Shown here piece by piece: positions 26,675 to 37,287 of a DNA stretch of 64,000 nucleotides. The notes beneath the pieces were generated by a model, which saw only the letters and a program-made list of their open reading frames with translations, ran no database searches and had not been told where the DNA came from. This stretch comes from Paracoccaceae bacterium. Lineage in GTDB: Bacteria; Pseudomonadota; Alphaproteobacteria; Rhodobacterales; Rhodobacteraceae. The stretch is taken from positions 124,001 to 188,000 of the forward strand of contig JAFIEO010000029.1 of assembly GCA_020832445.1 (NCBI GenBank), written 5' to 3'. The translations under genes were made by a program, and so were the position numbers. Positions within the stretch are counted from its first letter, which is position 1; every line of letters starts with the position of its first letter.

Positions 26675-27633
26675 TGATGCGAGTTTGTAACGTGGAAAAA
26701 ATCAACGCCCTCGCGGCGGATATAGGCGGCAGCTACATACGCATGTCGCGCGTGGATGACTGCGGCGCATTGCACGGCCCCGTCCTGCGGCGGTCGACGC
26801 CAGTTGACGATCTGGAGCAGTTTATACAAACGCTGTCGGATCTGGTTGCAGAACTGCGGCAGGACGCAGGAAACGGATCGCGGCTTGCAATTGCCACGGC
26901 CGGATTGTTGAACCCTGCAACCGGCGTGATGCGTGCGGCCAATATTCCCTGCCTCAACAACATTGCACCAGCGGCCGCGCTATCGGAAAAGCTGGGCTGT
27001 CAGGTTGTGCTGGTCAATGACGCAGACGCATTTGCCCTGGCCGAGGCCACGCGCGGCGCGGGCGTCGGACATGTCACTGTGCTGGGGGCAGTTATCGGCA
27101 CTGGTATCGGTGGCGGGCTGGTGATTGACGGGCGCGCGGTGCGCGGCTCGGGGGGGGTTGCGGGGGAATGGGGGCATGGACCAATTGCCAGCCACCACCC
27201 CCATGTGCTGAACAGGCCGCTGAAGCGGATGCAGTGCGGCTGCGGCCAGCATGGCTGCGCCGACACGTTCGGGGGCGCGCGCGGCATTGAACGTCTGCAC
27301 AAGCTTCTTGGCCACCCGCACCAGACCACAGCCCAGATCGTCACAGGCTGGAAGGGTCGCGCGGCTGCCGCGTCGCAAACCATTGATGTCTGGGCAGAAA
27401 TGCTGTCCGAACCCCTGTCGCTGGCACTAAATGTGACCGGCGCGTCCATTGTGCCTGTTGGCGGCGGTTTATCATCAGAACCCGCGTTGGTGGCCAAGCT
27501 GGATCAGGCCGTCCGCGCACGCATTCTGAATGAAACCGATCAGGCACTTCTGGTGCCCAGCCTGCTGGGCGCAGATGCCGGATTGATCGGTGCCGCGCTA
27601 TTGGCCCGCCAGATCAGCGAAGGCCGCCCATGA
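26671..27633 (+). CDS. ROK family sugar kinase-like protein
   Basis: LAADIGGSYIRMSRV, VIGTGIGGGLVIDG, GEWGHGPI, CGCGQHGCADTFGG. Confidence 0.9.
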   Translation: MMMRVCNVEKINALAADIGGSYIRMSRVDDCGALHGPVLRRSTPVDDLEQFIQTLSDLVAELRQDAGNGSRLAIATAGLLNPATGVMRAANIPCLNNIAPAAALSEKLGCQVVLVNDADAFALAEATRGAGVGHVTVLGAVIGTGIGGGLVIDGRAVRGSGGVAGEWGHGPIASHHPHVLNRPLKRMQCGCGQHGCADTFGGARGIERLHKLLGHPHQTTAQIVTGWKGRAAAASQTIDVWAEMLSEPLSLALNVTGASIVPVGGGLSSEPALVAKLDQAVRARILNETDQALLVPSLLGADAGLIGAALLARQISEGRP

Positions 27634-28367
27634 CAGCAACACTGGAAATATGTGTCGATACACTGGACGGATTGGACGCAGCAATCAAAGGCGGGGCCGA
27701 CCGGATAGAGCTGTGCGCAGCGCTGGATGTAGGCGGGCTTAGCCCTGCGCCATCCCTGCTCTATGCAGCGCAGTCTGCACCCATACCGGTTTACTGCATG
27801 ATCCGCCCCCGCGCGGGCAGCTTCATCTACACCGCGCGCGAGCTGGATTTCATGTGCGCCGAAATCACGCTGGTCCGCGAATTGGGGTTTGCAGGCGTCG
27901 TGCTGGGCTGCGGGGATGAAAGCGGGCTGGATATCGCGGGTTTGTCGCGGCTTTGCGCAGCCGCAGACGGGCTGGGCCGGACATTGCACCGTGTGGTTGA
28001 CCTGTTGCCGGACCGCCGCGATGTTCCCCGTCAGGCCGCATCGCTTGGGTTCGAGAGGATCCTGACATCGGGCGGCCAGCCGCATGCGCAACAAGGCATG
28101 GCAGATATCGCCGCAATGGTGCGTGCTGCACCGCAAGGCGTGTCCATAATGCCCGGCAGCGGGGTCAGCGCGCAAAATGCAGCCGGTATCCTGCGCGATA
28201 CCGGTGCGCGCGAAATCCATGCCTCGGCGCGGGGGCAGGATGCGCGCCACAACGGAACGCGCCTGACATCGCTGGGGTTTTGTGCAGCCCGGACCAAATA
28301 CACTGATCCATCACGGGTTGCGGGCCTAAAGGCGGCGTTGGGCGCATCAGCACAGAATTCCGGCTGA
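27630..28367 (+). CDS. cutC: CutC family protein
   Basis: LEICVDTLDGLDAAIKGGADRIELCAALDVGGLSPA; IRPRAGSFIYTARELDFM; HRVVDLLPDRR; RILTSGG. Confidence 0.92.
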   Translation: MTATLEICVDTLDGLDAAIKGGADRIELCAALDVGGLSPAPSLLYAAQSAPIPVYCMIRPRAGSFIYTARELDFMCAEITLVRELGFAGVVLGCGDESGLDIAGLSRLCAAADGLGRTLHRVVDLLPDRRDVPRQAASLGFERILTSGGQPHAQQGMADIAAMVRAAPQGVSIMPGSGVSAQNAAGILRDTGAREIHASARGQDARHNGTRLTSLGFCAARTKYTDPSRVAGLKAALGASAQNSG

Positions 28368-28562
28368 AGGGCACATGGGTGCAAACACGTTGTTGCTGGA
28401 CAAACACCCCTGATTTGTGCACCCTGCCGGGTATGAGAACCTTGTTTCAGAAAATCGGCGCGCGGCGTCACATCCGAATTACAACCCCGGCCTGACAGCC
28501 CGGGCCGGATGGTTGATTTCTGAACGTCATATGCGCAACTCGCGCCATACAAGGTTAAACTT

Positions 28563-29054
28563 ATGTCCAATACATCTGCGACATTGCACATGTTGTGCGG
28601 AAAAATCGCTGCTGGAAAATCTACACTTGCATCACGCCTCGGGCGCGCCCACGGAACAGTTCTGCTGGCCGAGGACGACTGGCTGAATACCCTTTTTTCC
28701 GATCAGATGCGGTCGGGCGCGGACTATCTGCGGTGCGCAGCGAAACTACATGCGATCATGGCCCCGCATATCATGTCGCTGTTAAAGGCCGGCGTTTCGG
28801 TTGTTCTGGACTTTCCTGCAAATACCCTTGCGCAACGGGACTGGATGCGCGGTATCATTGCTGAAAGCGGCGCTGCACACCAGCTTCATGTGCTACATGC
28901 ATCCGATGAGCTGTGTCTGAAACGACTTCGCGCCCGCAATGCAAAGGGCGATCATCCATTCGCTGTAAGTGACGCGCAGTTTCATCAGTTTTCAAAGCAT
29001 TTTGTCGCGCCATCCCCGGACGAGGGCTTCACGGTCGTGGTGCATAACGGCTAA
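28563..29054 (+). CDS. P-loop ATPase/kinase-like protein (AAA_33/zeta-like)
   Basis: LHMLCGKIAAGKSTLASRLG Walker A; VVLDFPANTLAQRDWMRGII; RLRARNAKGDHPF. Confidence 0.8.
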   Translation: MSNTSATLHMLCGKIAAGKSTLASRLGRAHGTVLLAEDDWLNTLFSDQMRSGADYLRCAAKLHAIMAPHIMSLLKAGVSVVLDFPANTLAQRDWMRGIIAESGAAHQLHVLHASDELCLKRLRARNAKGDHPFAVSDAQFHQFSKHFVAPSPDEGFTVVVHNG

Positions 29055-29089
29055 ACATGCATTGCGCGTATAATGGCGCTATTGCGGGT

Positions 29090-29109
29090 GCAGCCCCCGA
29101 TGGGGCTGC
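29090..29109. terminator. Putative terminator-type stem-loop
   Basis: GCAGCCCC-CGAT-GGGGCTGC downstream of the P-loop gene; no clear U tract. Confidence 0.45.
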
Positions 29110-29308
29110 GCCTGAGCATGGCTATGCCAGCGCGCACAGATCAGGCAGAAATATCAACGGCGCAAGCGTGCCATTTCATTTGCGTCGCGTGTCGACACTG
29201 CACACCCGTCTGACAGTTGATGGAGTGTGACGCGTTTGACTGCACATGCTTGTATTGCTTTCTGTAAACTTGTAATATTCCAACTGTTCTTACCAGCACG
29301 TGGGCATC

Positions 29309-30352
29309 ATGCGGCTACTCTTGATTTCGGACGATCTGACAGGGGCGCTTGATAGTGCGGTAGCATTTGTTCAGCGCGGCCTTTCCGTTATATGTGCGCT
29401 TGATGAAAACGCCATTCCTGCCGCTGTTGCGCAAGACCCTGATGTGCTTGCTGTATCGATAAACAGCCGTGAAATAACCGAAAAACAGATGAAAATTCGC
29501 CTGTCCGGCGTGCTAGATACCATTCAGGGCATGCCCCGGTGGCGCGATGCGGTCCTGTTCAAGAAAATTGACAGCCGCCTGAAGGGGCATCTGCGGGCTG
29601 AAATGTCCATGCTGGCCTTTGCACGCCCCGAATTGCTGGTCTGCCCTGCTGTTCCGCGGCTGGGTCGGGTTGTAAAAGACGGCTATCTGCAAGGGGCTGG
29701 TGTAAGCGCCCCGCTTGATATCGCCGGAAAACTTGGGCTGGACAGAAGCCATGTGACCGACGCGCAAAACGCGGATGATCTGAACGCCGCTTTGCGTGAT
29801 TGCAATCCAGCAACAACCTTGTTTGTCGGGGCTGCGGGTCTGGCCGATGCGTTGGCGTGCAGGATGCACCCGGATGTCAAGCCTGCCACACTGAAACCCT
29901 TTTCGGGGTCATCGGTTTTCGCAATCGGCTCGCGTGATCCGGTTACACTTGATCAGCTGGCACCACTAAATGTCACAGCTGCACCGAACGGGGCCGTACC
30001 TGCCATACCTTCCGCGCGCTTGTCGGTCATTCAAATGACCAACAAGCGGGCGGTGCCTGTTGCGCCTGAAATCGCAGGCGCGGAATTTGCGCGCGGAATT
30101 GCGCAATTCATAAAGCTGCACCAGCCTGCAAATCTGCTGGCATGTGGCGGGGAAACTGCTGCTGCCATTTTGCGCCAGCTTGGGGCACGGCTTTTGCGGG
30201 TTGATGCGGAATTGCAGGCTGGTGTGCCGGTATCACAGTTGCTGGACGGGTATCCGGGCCTACGTTTGATTTCAAAATCGGGTGGATTTGGCGGGCCGGA
30301 CACGCTTGCGGAAATCGCCGATATGTTTAGGCTGCCAGCCACAAACTCTTGA
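29309..30352 (+). CDS. Four-carbon acid sugar kinase family protein (DUF1537; OtnK/DtnK-like)
   Basis: LLISDDLTGALDSAVAFVQRG; KKIDSRLKGHLRAEMSML; ACGGETAAAILRQLG; SKSGGFGGPDTLAEI. Confidence 0.92.
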   Translation: MRLLLISDDLTGALDSAVAFVQRGLSVICALDENAIPAAVAQDPDVLAVSINSREITEKQMKIRLSGVLDTIQGMPRWRDAVLFKKIDSRLKGHLRAEMSMLAFARPELLVCPAVPRLGRVVKDGYLQGAGVSAPLDIAGKLGLDRSHVTDAQNADDLNAALRDCNPATTLFVGAAGLADALACRMHPDVKPATLKPFSGSSVFAIGSRDPVTLDQLAPLNVTAAPNGAVPAIPSARLSVIQMTNKRAVPVAPEIAGAEFARGIAQFIKLHQPANLLACGGETAAAILRQLGARLLRVDAELQAGVPVSQLLDGYPGLRLISKSGGFGGPDTLAEIADMFRLPATNS

Positions 30353-30370
30353 TGAAAGGCCACATTTCCT

Positions 30371-31123
30371 GTGTCTGTCCCTCGTACTTCCGGCGGTGTT
30401 GAGAAACCGAAAGCAACCTTGTCAGACAGGGTTTATTTCGCGCTTTATAGTCGCATATCAAACGGCGATTACGCGATAAACCAACGCTTGCCGTCGGAAA
30501 ATACGCTGTCTGGCGAATTGGGTGTCTCGCGGCCTGTTTTGCGAATTGCACTTGAGAAGCTGCGCAGTGAAGGCATCATCTATTCGCGGCAAGGTGCTGG
30601 AAATTTTGTTCGTGCGGCGGCGTCCAAACCGGTTGGGTTTGCGCGGGTCGAAACACTGGCCGATGTGCAACGCTGCTACGAATTTCGCATCACAATTGAA
30701 ACGGCTGCCGCAGAATGCGCTGCATTGCGTCAGAACAAGGCAGTACTTGATGAAATAGAACACGCGCTGGATATGATGCGCATGGCGACCGGCAGCCGGG
30801 AACACCGCGAGGATGCTGATTTTGCGTTTCATATGGCAATTACCAAAGGCGCGAATAACCAGTATTTTGAAGCATCAATGCGCGCCTTGCGCGAACATAT
30901 TTATGTTGGAATGCGCATGCATGGCGAATCCCTTATGACGGATGGGGCGGTGGCACTTCAGGAAGTGCTGGAAGAACATGCCGCCATTTTTGATGCCATA
31001 AGCGCCAGAAACGGCGCGTTGGCCGCAAATCTGATGCGCACACATCTGGAGCATTCCCGCGACCGCCTGTTTGGTGGGGGGCTGCTGGATCTAAGGATGA
31101 AAGACCACCCCCCCGCCACCTGA
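30371..31123 (+). CDS. GntR family (FadR subfamily) transcriptional regulator
   Basis: GDYAINQRLPSENTLSGELGVSRPVLRIALEKLRSEGIIYSRQGAGNFV; FCD-type C-terminal domain. Confidence 0.92.
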   Translation: MSVPRTSGGVEKPKATLSDRVYFALYSRISNGDYAINQRLPSENTLSGELGVSRPVLRIALEKLRSEGIIYSRQGAGNFVRAAASKPVGFARVETLADVQRCYEFRITIETAAAECAALRQNKAVLDEIEHALDMMRMATGSREHREDADFAFHMAITKGANNQYFEASMRALREHIYVGMRMHGESLMTDGAVALQEVLEEHAAIFDAISARNGALAANLMRTHLEHSRDRLFGGGLLDLRMKDHPPAT

Positions 31124-31173
31124 CAGTTCCGGACGCTGGCGCGCATTCAGTCATATTTGCGCGCCATATGAAC

Positions 31174-31278
31174 CAGCGCATGTTGCTCAAAACTGGGAAC
31201 CGATTTTGAGCTTCTCGAACATGCGAAATCAATAAGTTAGAGCATATCTCGTGAATGCGAATGAACGTGATATGCTCT
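31174..31278 (-). repeat. Intergenic two-hairpin repeat, copy 2 (inverted relative to copies 1 and 3)
   Basis: Reverse complement reads AGAGCATATCACGTTCATTCGCATTCACGAGATATGCTCTAACTTATTGATTTCGCATGTTCGAGAAGCTCAAAATCGGTTCCCAGTTTTGAGCAACATGCGCTG. Confidence 0.93.
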
Positions 31279-32257
31279 AGCGGCCCGACACCGCCAGCTT
31301 ACCTGCATAGTCCAGCGCGGCCAGCATGTTCACATGATTTGCGCGCCCGCTGCCTGCGATGTCGAAGGCCGTTCCGTGATCGACTGAACAGCGATCAATC
31401 GGCAAGCCCAGGGACACATTGACGGCCGTATCAAATGCAATCAGCTTGATCGGGATATGCCCCTGATCGTGGTATTGTGCAATGACAAGGTCAAACGCAC
31501 CGGTATTTGCGCGGTGAAAAACCGTATCGGCGGAAATGGGTCCGGCAACGTTGATCCCCTCGGCGCGCGCGGCGGCGACACCCGGCGCGATCTGTGCATC
31601 ATCCTCGCGCCCGAACAGACCATTTTCGCCACAATGGGGATTGATGCCTGCAACCGCGATCCGCGGGTTTTCCAGCCCCATACGCTGCAAATGACGGTGC
31701 CCCATGCGGATTGTGTCGCGGACGCGTTCGGGTGTTGCGCGACCGATTGCATCCTTTAGGGATACATGGGTCGATACATGCAACACATTCAGCGTGGGCG
31801 ATGCCAACAGCATCCAGCTGGACCCCGCATTCGTCAGGTGGGCCAGCATGCCCGTGTGCCCGTCATAGTGATGACCGGCAAGGTTAAGCGCTTCCTTATT
31901 GATCGGGGCGGTCACGATCCCCTGCGCCTGCCCCGCCATGGCCAGTTTCACAGCGGTTTCAATATAGCGAAAGGATGCTTCGCCACAGGCGGGGGACAAG
32001 ATGCCAAACTGCCCCGGCAAATCCGGCACATCCACATGAAGCACGCGCAGCGCACCCATGGCCGTGGGTTGGTCGAACGGCGACAAAGCAAGCGACAGGC
32101 CGCACACATCTACCGCACGCGACAGCGTTGGCAAATCCCCGATGACGGCATAGCGCGCGCGCTGCTGCGCGGGCAGCGCGGCCATTGCCTTGACGGTGAC
32201 TTCTGCGCCAACGCCGGATGGATCGCCCATGGTAATGACAATGGGGGTCGTGTTCAT
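31277..32257 (-). CDS. PdxA-family 4-phospho-sugar-acid dehydrogenase (PdxA2-like)
   Basis: [62 protein letters not shown]. Confidence 0.93.
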   Translation of the reverse strand: MNTTPIVITMGDPSGVGAEVTVKAMAALPAQQRARYAVIGDLPTLSRAVDVCGLSLALSPFDQPTAMGALRVLHVDVPDLPGQFGILSPACGEASFRYIETAVKLAMAGQAQGIVTAPINKEALNLAGHHYDGHTGMLAHLTNAGSSWMLLASPTLNVLHVSTHVSLKDAIGRATPERVRDTIRMGHRHLQRMGLENPRIAVAGINPHCGENGLFGREDDAQIAPGVAAARAEGINVAGPISADTVFHRANTGAFDLVIAQYHDQGHIPIKLIAFDTAVNVSLGLPIDRCSVDHGTAFDIAGSGRANHVNMLAALDYAGKLAVSGR

Positions 32258-32258
32258 A

Positions 32259-33245
32259 CTATGCTCCAGTTCGTGAATCGCGTGCGTGCAGGGCGTTGGC
32301 GTTCAGGCAGCGGTCTGGCAAATGGCCTTGTTCCAGCGTGGCAATATCCTGCAACACCATCAGCCCGACATTTTCAACAGCCTCTTGGGTGTCGGCGCCC
32401 GAATGCGGGGTGAATACAGCGTTGGGGTGCGAAAAAACCGGATGGCTGACATCCGGAGGTTCGCTTACGAAGGCGTCCAGCGCAACGCCACCCAACTGGC
32501 CGGACTGAAGTGCGGCGGCAACCGCATCCAGATCGACCACTTCGCCGCGCGCAAGGTTGATCAGCCGCGCCCCCGGTTTCATCTGCGCAAGTGTCGCTGC
32601 ATTGATAAGGGCCGCAGTGTCAGGGCCACCAAATACATGCAGCGATACATAGTCCGACTGCCCCAGCAGCGCGGGCAGATCCATCAGGGTGATCATGTGG
32701 TCGCGCGCAAAATCCATGTCGGCAAATGGGTCTGTTGCCACAACACGCATACCCAGCCCGCGCGCCATCACAGCCAGCCGCTTGCCGATATTGCCCAAGC
32801 CGACAATGCCCAGAACCTTGTTTCCCAACTGGCTGCCCACGCGCCGGTTCCAGCCCCCTGATATGACTGACCCGTGGCCCTGCGGGATGAAACGCGCCAG
32901 CGAAAACATCAATCCAAGGGCCAGTTCCGCCACCGCATCGGCATTGGCGGCAGGCGTGTTGCACACTGGCAGGCCCCGCGCATTACAGGCGGAAATGTCG
33001 ATATTGTCTGTCCCCACGCCATGCTTGAGAACCGCTTTCAACCGCGATGCGCCGACAAGCGTGTCCGCAGTCACCGGCGTCAGCCCGACAACCAGATAAT
33101 CCGCATCCCCTATATATCGCGATACCCCGCCATCATGCAGGTCGGGGTCTGTGCAGCGAATAAGCGTCCAGCCTTTTTGCGCGATTATGCCCGGCACGCT
33201 GCCATGTTTGCCAAAACCCGGCGATGTGGTGACAATAACTGTCAT
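32259..33245 (-). CDS. D-2-hydroxyacid dehydrogenase family, NAD-binding
   Basis: [74 protein letters not shown]. Confidence 0.93.
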   Translation of the reverse strand: MTVIVTTSPGFGKHGSVPGIIAQKGWTLIRCTDPDLHDGGVSRYIGDADYLVVGLTPVTADTLVGASRLKAVLKHGVGTDNIDISACNARGLPVCNTPAANADAVAELALGLMFSLARFIPQGHGSVISGGWNRRVGSQLGNKVLGIVGLGNIGKRLAVMARGLGMRVVATDPFADMDFARDHMITLMDLPALLGQSDYVSLHVFGGPDTAALINAATLAQMKPGARLINLARGEVVDLDAVAAALQSGQLGGVALDAFVSEPPDVSHPVFSHPNAVFTPHSGADTQEAVENVGLMVLQDIATLEQGHLPDRCLNANALHARDSRTGA

Positions 33246-34126
33246 GGCCGCAACCCGCGTGCCTGCAATATCGCGACAATAGCCTTGTCCTGTTGCGGGT
33301 CGGGCAACAGGGCTGGTTGGCGTGACAAACCCACTGACGGATCATTCATATAAAGTGCGCGTTTGACCAGCGCAGGCGGGAACCCCAGCGCATACAGATC
33401 CTTGCGCAAACCTGCGAAATTGTCCTGCGCATGGCGTGCCGCATCCAGATCGCCGGAATTAAAGCCCGCAACGATGGCCGCCAACACATCAGGTGCAACA
33501 TTGCCCAGCCCCGACACAACCCCGGCGCAGCCCTGCTCCAACCCCCACAGAACCAGATGATCGGGGGCGCAATACACTTCACACCCCGGAACATCACGGG
33601 CGATGGCCAGATACTCCAGCACTGTTTCGGTTGATCCACCGGAATCCTTTATTCCGGCAATATTCGGGTGACCGGCCAGCCGCCGCGCAGTTTCCGGTTC
33701 AATATGGTTCTGGGTGCGGGCGGGTATGTCATACAGGTAAACAGGGGTTGTCACAGCATCCGCGATGGATGTGAAATGGCGTTCCAGCCCGTCCTGTGTG
33801 CAGGCAATGAAATAGGGGGTGATCACGGACAGCCCGTGCAGGTGCAAACCATCCACGGCCCGCGCGATTTGCAAGGTTTCATACGTGGACGGGCAGCCGA
33901 TATTGGCGATGATCTTCACACGGCCCGACACCTCATCCGCCACTTCTTCGATCAGACGAATCTTTTCAGCTTGGGTCAGGGCGCTGAAATCGCCGTTCGT
34001 CCCACAGACCATCAGGTCATTTCCTGCCGCAACCTGACGGCGTGCCTGCGCGCGTGTGGCATCATAGTTAATGGTTTCATCTTCATGAAAGCAGGTTACA
34101 AGGGCAACATGGGCGTTGCGTTTCAT
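33242..34126 (-). CDS. Dihydrodipicolinate synthase/N-acetylneuraminate lyase family protein
   Basis: NDLMVCGTNGDFSALTQAEKIRLIEEV; YLYDIPARTQNHIEPETARRLAGHPNIAGIKDSGG. Confidence 0.92.
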   Translation of the reverse strand: MKRNAHVALVTCFHEDETINYDATRAQARRQVAAGNDLMVCGTNGDFSALTQAEKIRLIEEVADEVSGRVKIIANIGCPSTYETLQIARAVDGLHLHGLSVITPYFIACTQDGLERHFTSIADAVTTPVYLYDIPARTQNHIEPETARRLAGHPNIAGIKDSGGSTETVLEYLAIARDVPGCEVYCAPDHLVLWGLEQGCAGVVSGLGNVAPDVLAAIVAGFNSGDLDAARHAQDNFAGLRKDLYALGFPPALVKRALYMNDPSVGLSRQPALLPDPQQDKAIVAILQARGLRP

Positions 34127-34138
34127 ACAGACACTCCG

Positions 34139-35626
34139 TCAGTTCGGTTTATGGATACGGGCCTGCGCCAAATGACGGGCAATCACCGGCCCGAACAGGG
34201 AAAACAGCGCAAGGCCAAGGAAAAACAGCGTTATCGGACCAGAGATGAAGGCGAGAATATTATCACCTGTCTGCAACATGCCGCGCCGCAGATTGGATTC
34301 CATCATCGGCCCAAGGATCAGTGCGATGCATAATGCAGCCTGCGAAAACCCGAATTTCTGCATGCCCCAGCCAAGCACACCGAAACCCACCATCGTATAC
34401 AGGTCAACAGGGTTAAGGTTGATGGAAAACGCCCCGATATAGCAAAAAATCACGATGGACATTGTCAGCAACCTGCGCGGCACCATCAGGATGCGCGCGA
34501 AGACAGGGATCAACGCCATCCCGAACACGAACATGAAAATCGTTGCCAGAAAGGTGCCGCCGAATATTCCCACGATGACATCAGGGTTGGTCTGAAACAG
34601 CATAGGGCCGGGGGCCAGTCCCTGTATCATCAGCCCACCCATCAGAACCGCTGTCACCACATCGCCGGGAATGCCAAGGGCCAATAGCGGGATCAGGGCC
34701 GCCGCACAAACAGCATTGTTCGCGCTTTCGGTGGCGGCGATTCCGGGGGCATAGCCGGTGCCGAACTTTTCAGGGGTTTTGGAACTGCGGCGCGCCTCGT
34801 TATAGGAAATCCATGAGGCAGTTCCAGATCCGGTGCCGGGAATAATCCCGATCAGCGTGCCAATCAGCGAACCGCGCACAAGCGCGCCTTTGCTGTCACG
34901 CATATCCTGCCGCGATGGCCAGCGCCCCTTGACCAGCACCACGGCCGGTTCCTGCTTGGCCATCCGTTCAATCTGGGTGAACACCTCTGACAGGGCGAAA
35001 AGCCCGATAAGCGCAGGCGTGAACGCAAAACCGGACGCAAAGCCCTGTATGCCGAATGTGTAACGCATGACACCCGCAATCGGATCGGCACCCACCGTCG
35101 AGATCAGTATGCCCAGCACACCGGAAATCGCGCCCTTCAGCAGATCACCTGACAGGCTGGCAATGATGGTCAGTCCAAACAAGGCCAGCGCAAAATATTC
35201 TGCGGCCCCGAATTTCAGCGCAATTCCTGCCAGTTGCGGGGCCAGCGTTGCCAGAACGACTGCTGCGATCAGCCCACCAATCGTAGACGCCACTGTCGCC
35301 ATACCAAGTGCGCGCCCTGCCTCGCCGCGCGCGGCCATCGGATAGCCGTCCAGCACTGTCGCCGCAGATGCAGGCGTGCCCGGCGTGCGCAACAGGATTG
35401 ACGATACACAGCCGCCATAAATGCCGCCGATATATATGCCGATCAGCATGTTCAGCCCCATGACCGGCGACATGCCAAATGTCAGCGGGATAAGAAGCGC
35501 CACGCCCATGGTTGCCGTCAGTCCCGGCAGGGCGCCAATCAAGATACCCCCAAGGACACCCAACGCAATGATACCAAAGACCTGAGGTTGCAGCAGCGGG
35601 GCCAGATAGGCGATCGTTTCCATCAT
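34139..35626 (-). CDS. Tripartite tricarboxylate transporter permease TctA family
   Basis: GILIGALPGLTATMGVALLIPLTFGMSPVMGLNMLIGIYIGGIYGGCVSSILLRTPGTPASAATVLDGYPMA. Confidence 0.95.
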   Translation of the reverse strand: MMETIAYLAPLLQPQVFGIIALGVLGGILIGALPGLTATMGVALLIPLTFGMSPVMGLNMLIGIYIGGIYGGCVSSILLRTPGTPASAATVLDGYPMAARGEAGRALGMATVASTIGGLIAAVVLATLAPQLAGIALKFGAAEYFALALFGLTIIASLSGDLLKGAISGVLGILISTVGADPIAGVMRYTFGIQGFASGFAFTPALIGLFALSEVFTQIERMAKQEPAVVLVKGRWPSRQDMRDSKGALVRGSLIGTLIGIIPGTGSGTASWISYNEARRSSKTPEKFGTGYAPGIAATESANNAVCAAALIPLLALGIPGDVVTAVLMGGLMIQGLAPGPMLFQTNPDVIVGIFGGTFLATIFMFVFGMALIPVFARILMVPRRLLTMSIVIFCYIGAFSINLNPVDLYTMVGFGVLGWGMQKFGFSQAALCIALILGPMMESNLRRGMLQTGDNILAFISGPITLFFLGLALFSLFGPVIARHLAQARIHKPN

Positions 35627-35658
35627 CGGACTTTCCTAGTGCAGGAAAACATAACAGT

Positions 35659-35683
35659 GGGGCGGCCGCGCACACGCCGCCCC
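35659..35683 (-). other. Intercistronic stem-loop between tctC-like and tctA-like genes
   Basis: GGGGCGGC-CGCGCACAC-GCCGCCCC. Confidence 0.65.
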
Positions 35684-35703
35684 CCGCATTGATCAGGCGC
35701 GCT

Positions 35704-36663
35704 TCAGTTATTCACGCCCAGCATATCCAACGCATCCAGCACCGAATGCGCCATGTCGCCATCGCGCCTGACGCGCGCCTCAAAGGCAGGGCCGTCTTCA
35801 TATGTGACGAATTCGCCCATCTCGGTCATAACCTCGATGAATTGCGGGTCGGCCACGACGTCTGCAATGGCGGTGCGCAGCCAGTTCAGGGTCGCATCGT
35901 CGATACCCTTGGGCGCGATGATGCCCTTGTAGGACGACCATGTGAAATCCACACCTTTTTCCACGGCGGTAGGCGTTTCGGGGAACAGGTCAATACGTTC
36001 GTCTTCCATCACGAAAAGTGGCGTCATCTGATTGGAGTCGACCGCAGAAAGGGCCTCGGCAGGGGATGCGACCATGGCGTGGATATGCCCGCCGATACAG
36101 GCAGTCCGCGCTTCGGATGATCCGCCAAAGGGGATGGATTCAACTGCGATACCTGCCGCTTGCGCGAAGGCTTCGGCGGAAATATGGTTTGCGCCGCCCG
36201 CGCCCGAATTGCCAATCTGCGGCGCGCGTTCGGCAGCCGACGCAATGAAGCTGTCATAATCGTCAAACGGCGCATTCGCACAGGCCACCATCACTTGCAG
36301 GGACCGCGCATAAAGACCTACAAACTCGACATCATCGATGCTGTAATCAGTTCCGCCAAGATGCGGAAGAATTGCAATCGGACCTTGTGCGCCTGCGCCC
36401 AGCGTATAGCCGTCACTGCGTGCATTCACTGCAGCCGACGTGCCAATCCCGCCACCGCCACCGGGCTGGTTGCGTACCACCGCAGTGGTGCCCGGATACA
36501 GCCGCTCCAACGTTTCGGCCACAATGCGCACGGTCAGGTCGGTGGACCCGCCCGCGGCATAGGGAACGATCATTTGAATGGGGCGCACAGGGAAATCAGC
36601 CAGCGCCGCCCCCGGCAGGGTTGCCGCGACCAACGCGGCAAGTGAAATCGCCTTTTTCATCAA
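35704..36663 (-). CDS. Tripartite tricarboxylate transporter substrate-binding protein (TctC/Bug family)
   Basis: Signal peptide; FPVRPIQMIVPYAAGGSTDLTVRIVAETLERLYPGTTAVVRNQPGGGGGIGTSAA. Confidence 0.94.
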   Translation of the reverse strand: MMKKAISLAALVAATLPGAALADFPVRPIQMIVPYAAGGSTDLTVRIVAETLERLYPGTTAVVRNQPGGGGGIGTSAAVNARSDGYTLGAGAQGPIAILPHLGGTDYSIDDVEFVGLYARSLQVMVACANAPFDDYDSFIASAAERAPQIGNSGAGGANHISAEAFAQAAGIAVESIPFGGSSEARTACIGGHIHAMVASPAEALSAVDSNQMTPLFVMEDERIDLFPETPTAVEKGVDFTWSSYKGIIAPKGIDDATLNWLRTAIADVVADPQFIEVMTEMGEFVTYEDGPAFEARVRRDGDMAHSVLDALDMLGVNN

Positions 36664-36690
36664 GTTTCCTCCTGTTTTGATGATACGTGC

Positions 36691-37170
36691 TTATGGAAGC
36701 CAGACAGACAGCAGCTTCGTGAATAGGAAATATATGATGGCGGTCATGGCTACCGGAAAACCTAACAGCATCATGGGCTTGCGCTCTCCGATCAGCCAAA
36801 GGCCCAACACGAATGCCGCCAGCGTTGACCACAGATAGCCCACTGGAAAAAACGCAACCGCATACCCTGCCAGCAGCACCACAAAGCCTGCCAGCCGCAA
36901 GGCCGTCGCACGGTCCGGCAATGCAATGACGGGCGCATCAGCAGATTTGCGGGCCGACAGTCCTGCGCGCACCAGCAACGCAACCGACAGCAGCACCAAC
37001 AGCGCAATCATCACCCATGGCAGGAATGAAGGCCCGGCAATAGAGCTGCCAAATCCGCGCCTGATCCCCAATGTGCGCCACGCGGCGAAGCCACTGAACG
37101 CCAGCAAACCAACAGCGATGATCATATCGCTTTTGCTTTCACGAATTGCCGCCACAGCCATGCTCCCCAC
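36691..37170 (-). CDS. Tripartite tricarboxylate transporter TctB family protein
   Basis: Small four-TM protein immediately upstream of tctC/tctA homologues. Confidence 0.88.
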   Translation of the reverse strand: MGSMAVAAIRESKSDMIIAVGLLAFSGFAAWRTLGIRRGFGSSIAGPSFLPWVMIALLVLLSVALLVRAGLSARKSADAPVIALPDRATALRLAGFVVLLAGYAVAFFPVGYLWSTLAAFVLGLWLIGERKPMMLLGFPVAMTAIIYFLFTKLLSVWLP

Positions 37171-37287
37171 GCCGCCTCTCCTGCTGGAACGTGAAATAAT
37201 GTTGATAAGTTGTTAATAGATAATGTCAGCATTGCACAGAACGCCCCCGGCCACCCTCGGCCCCACCGCGATGGCAAACACTCGCAG

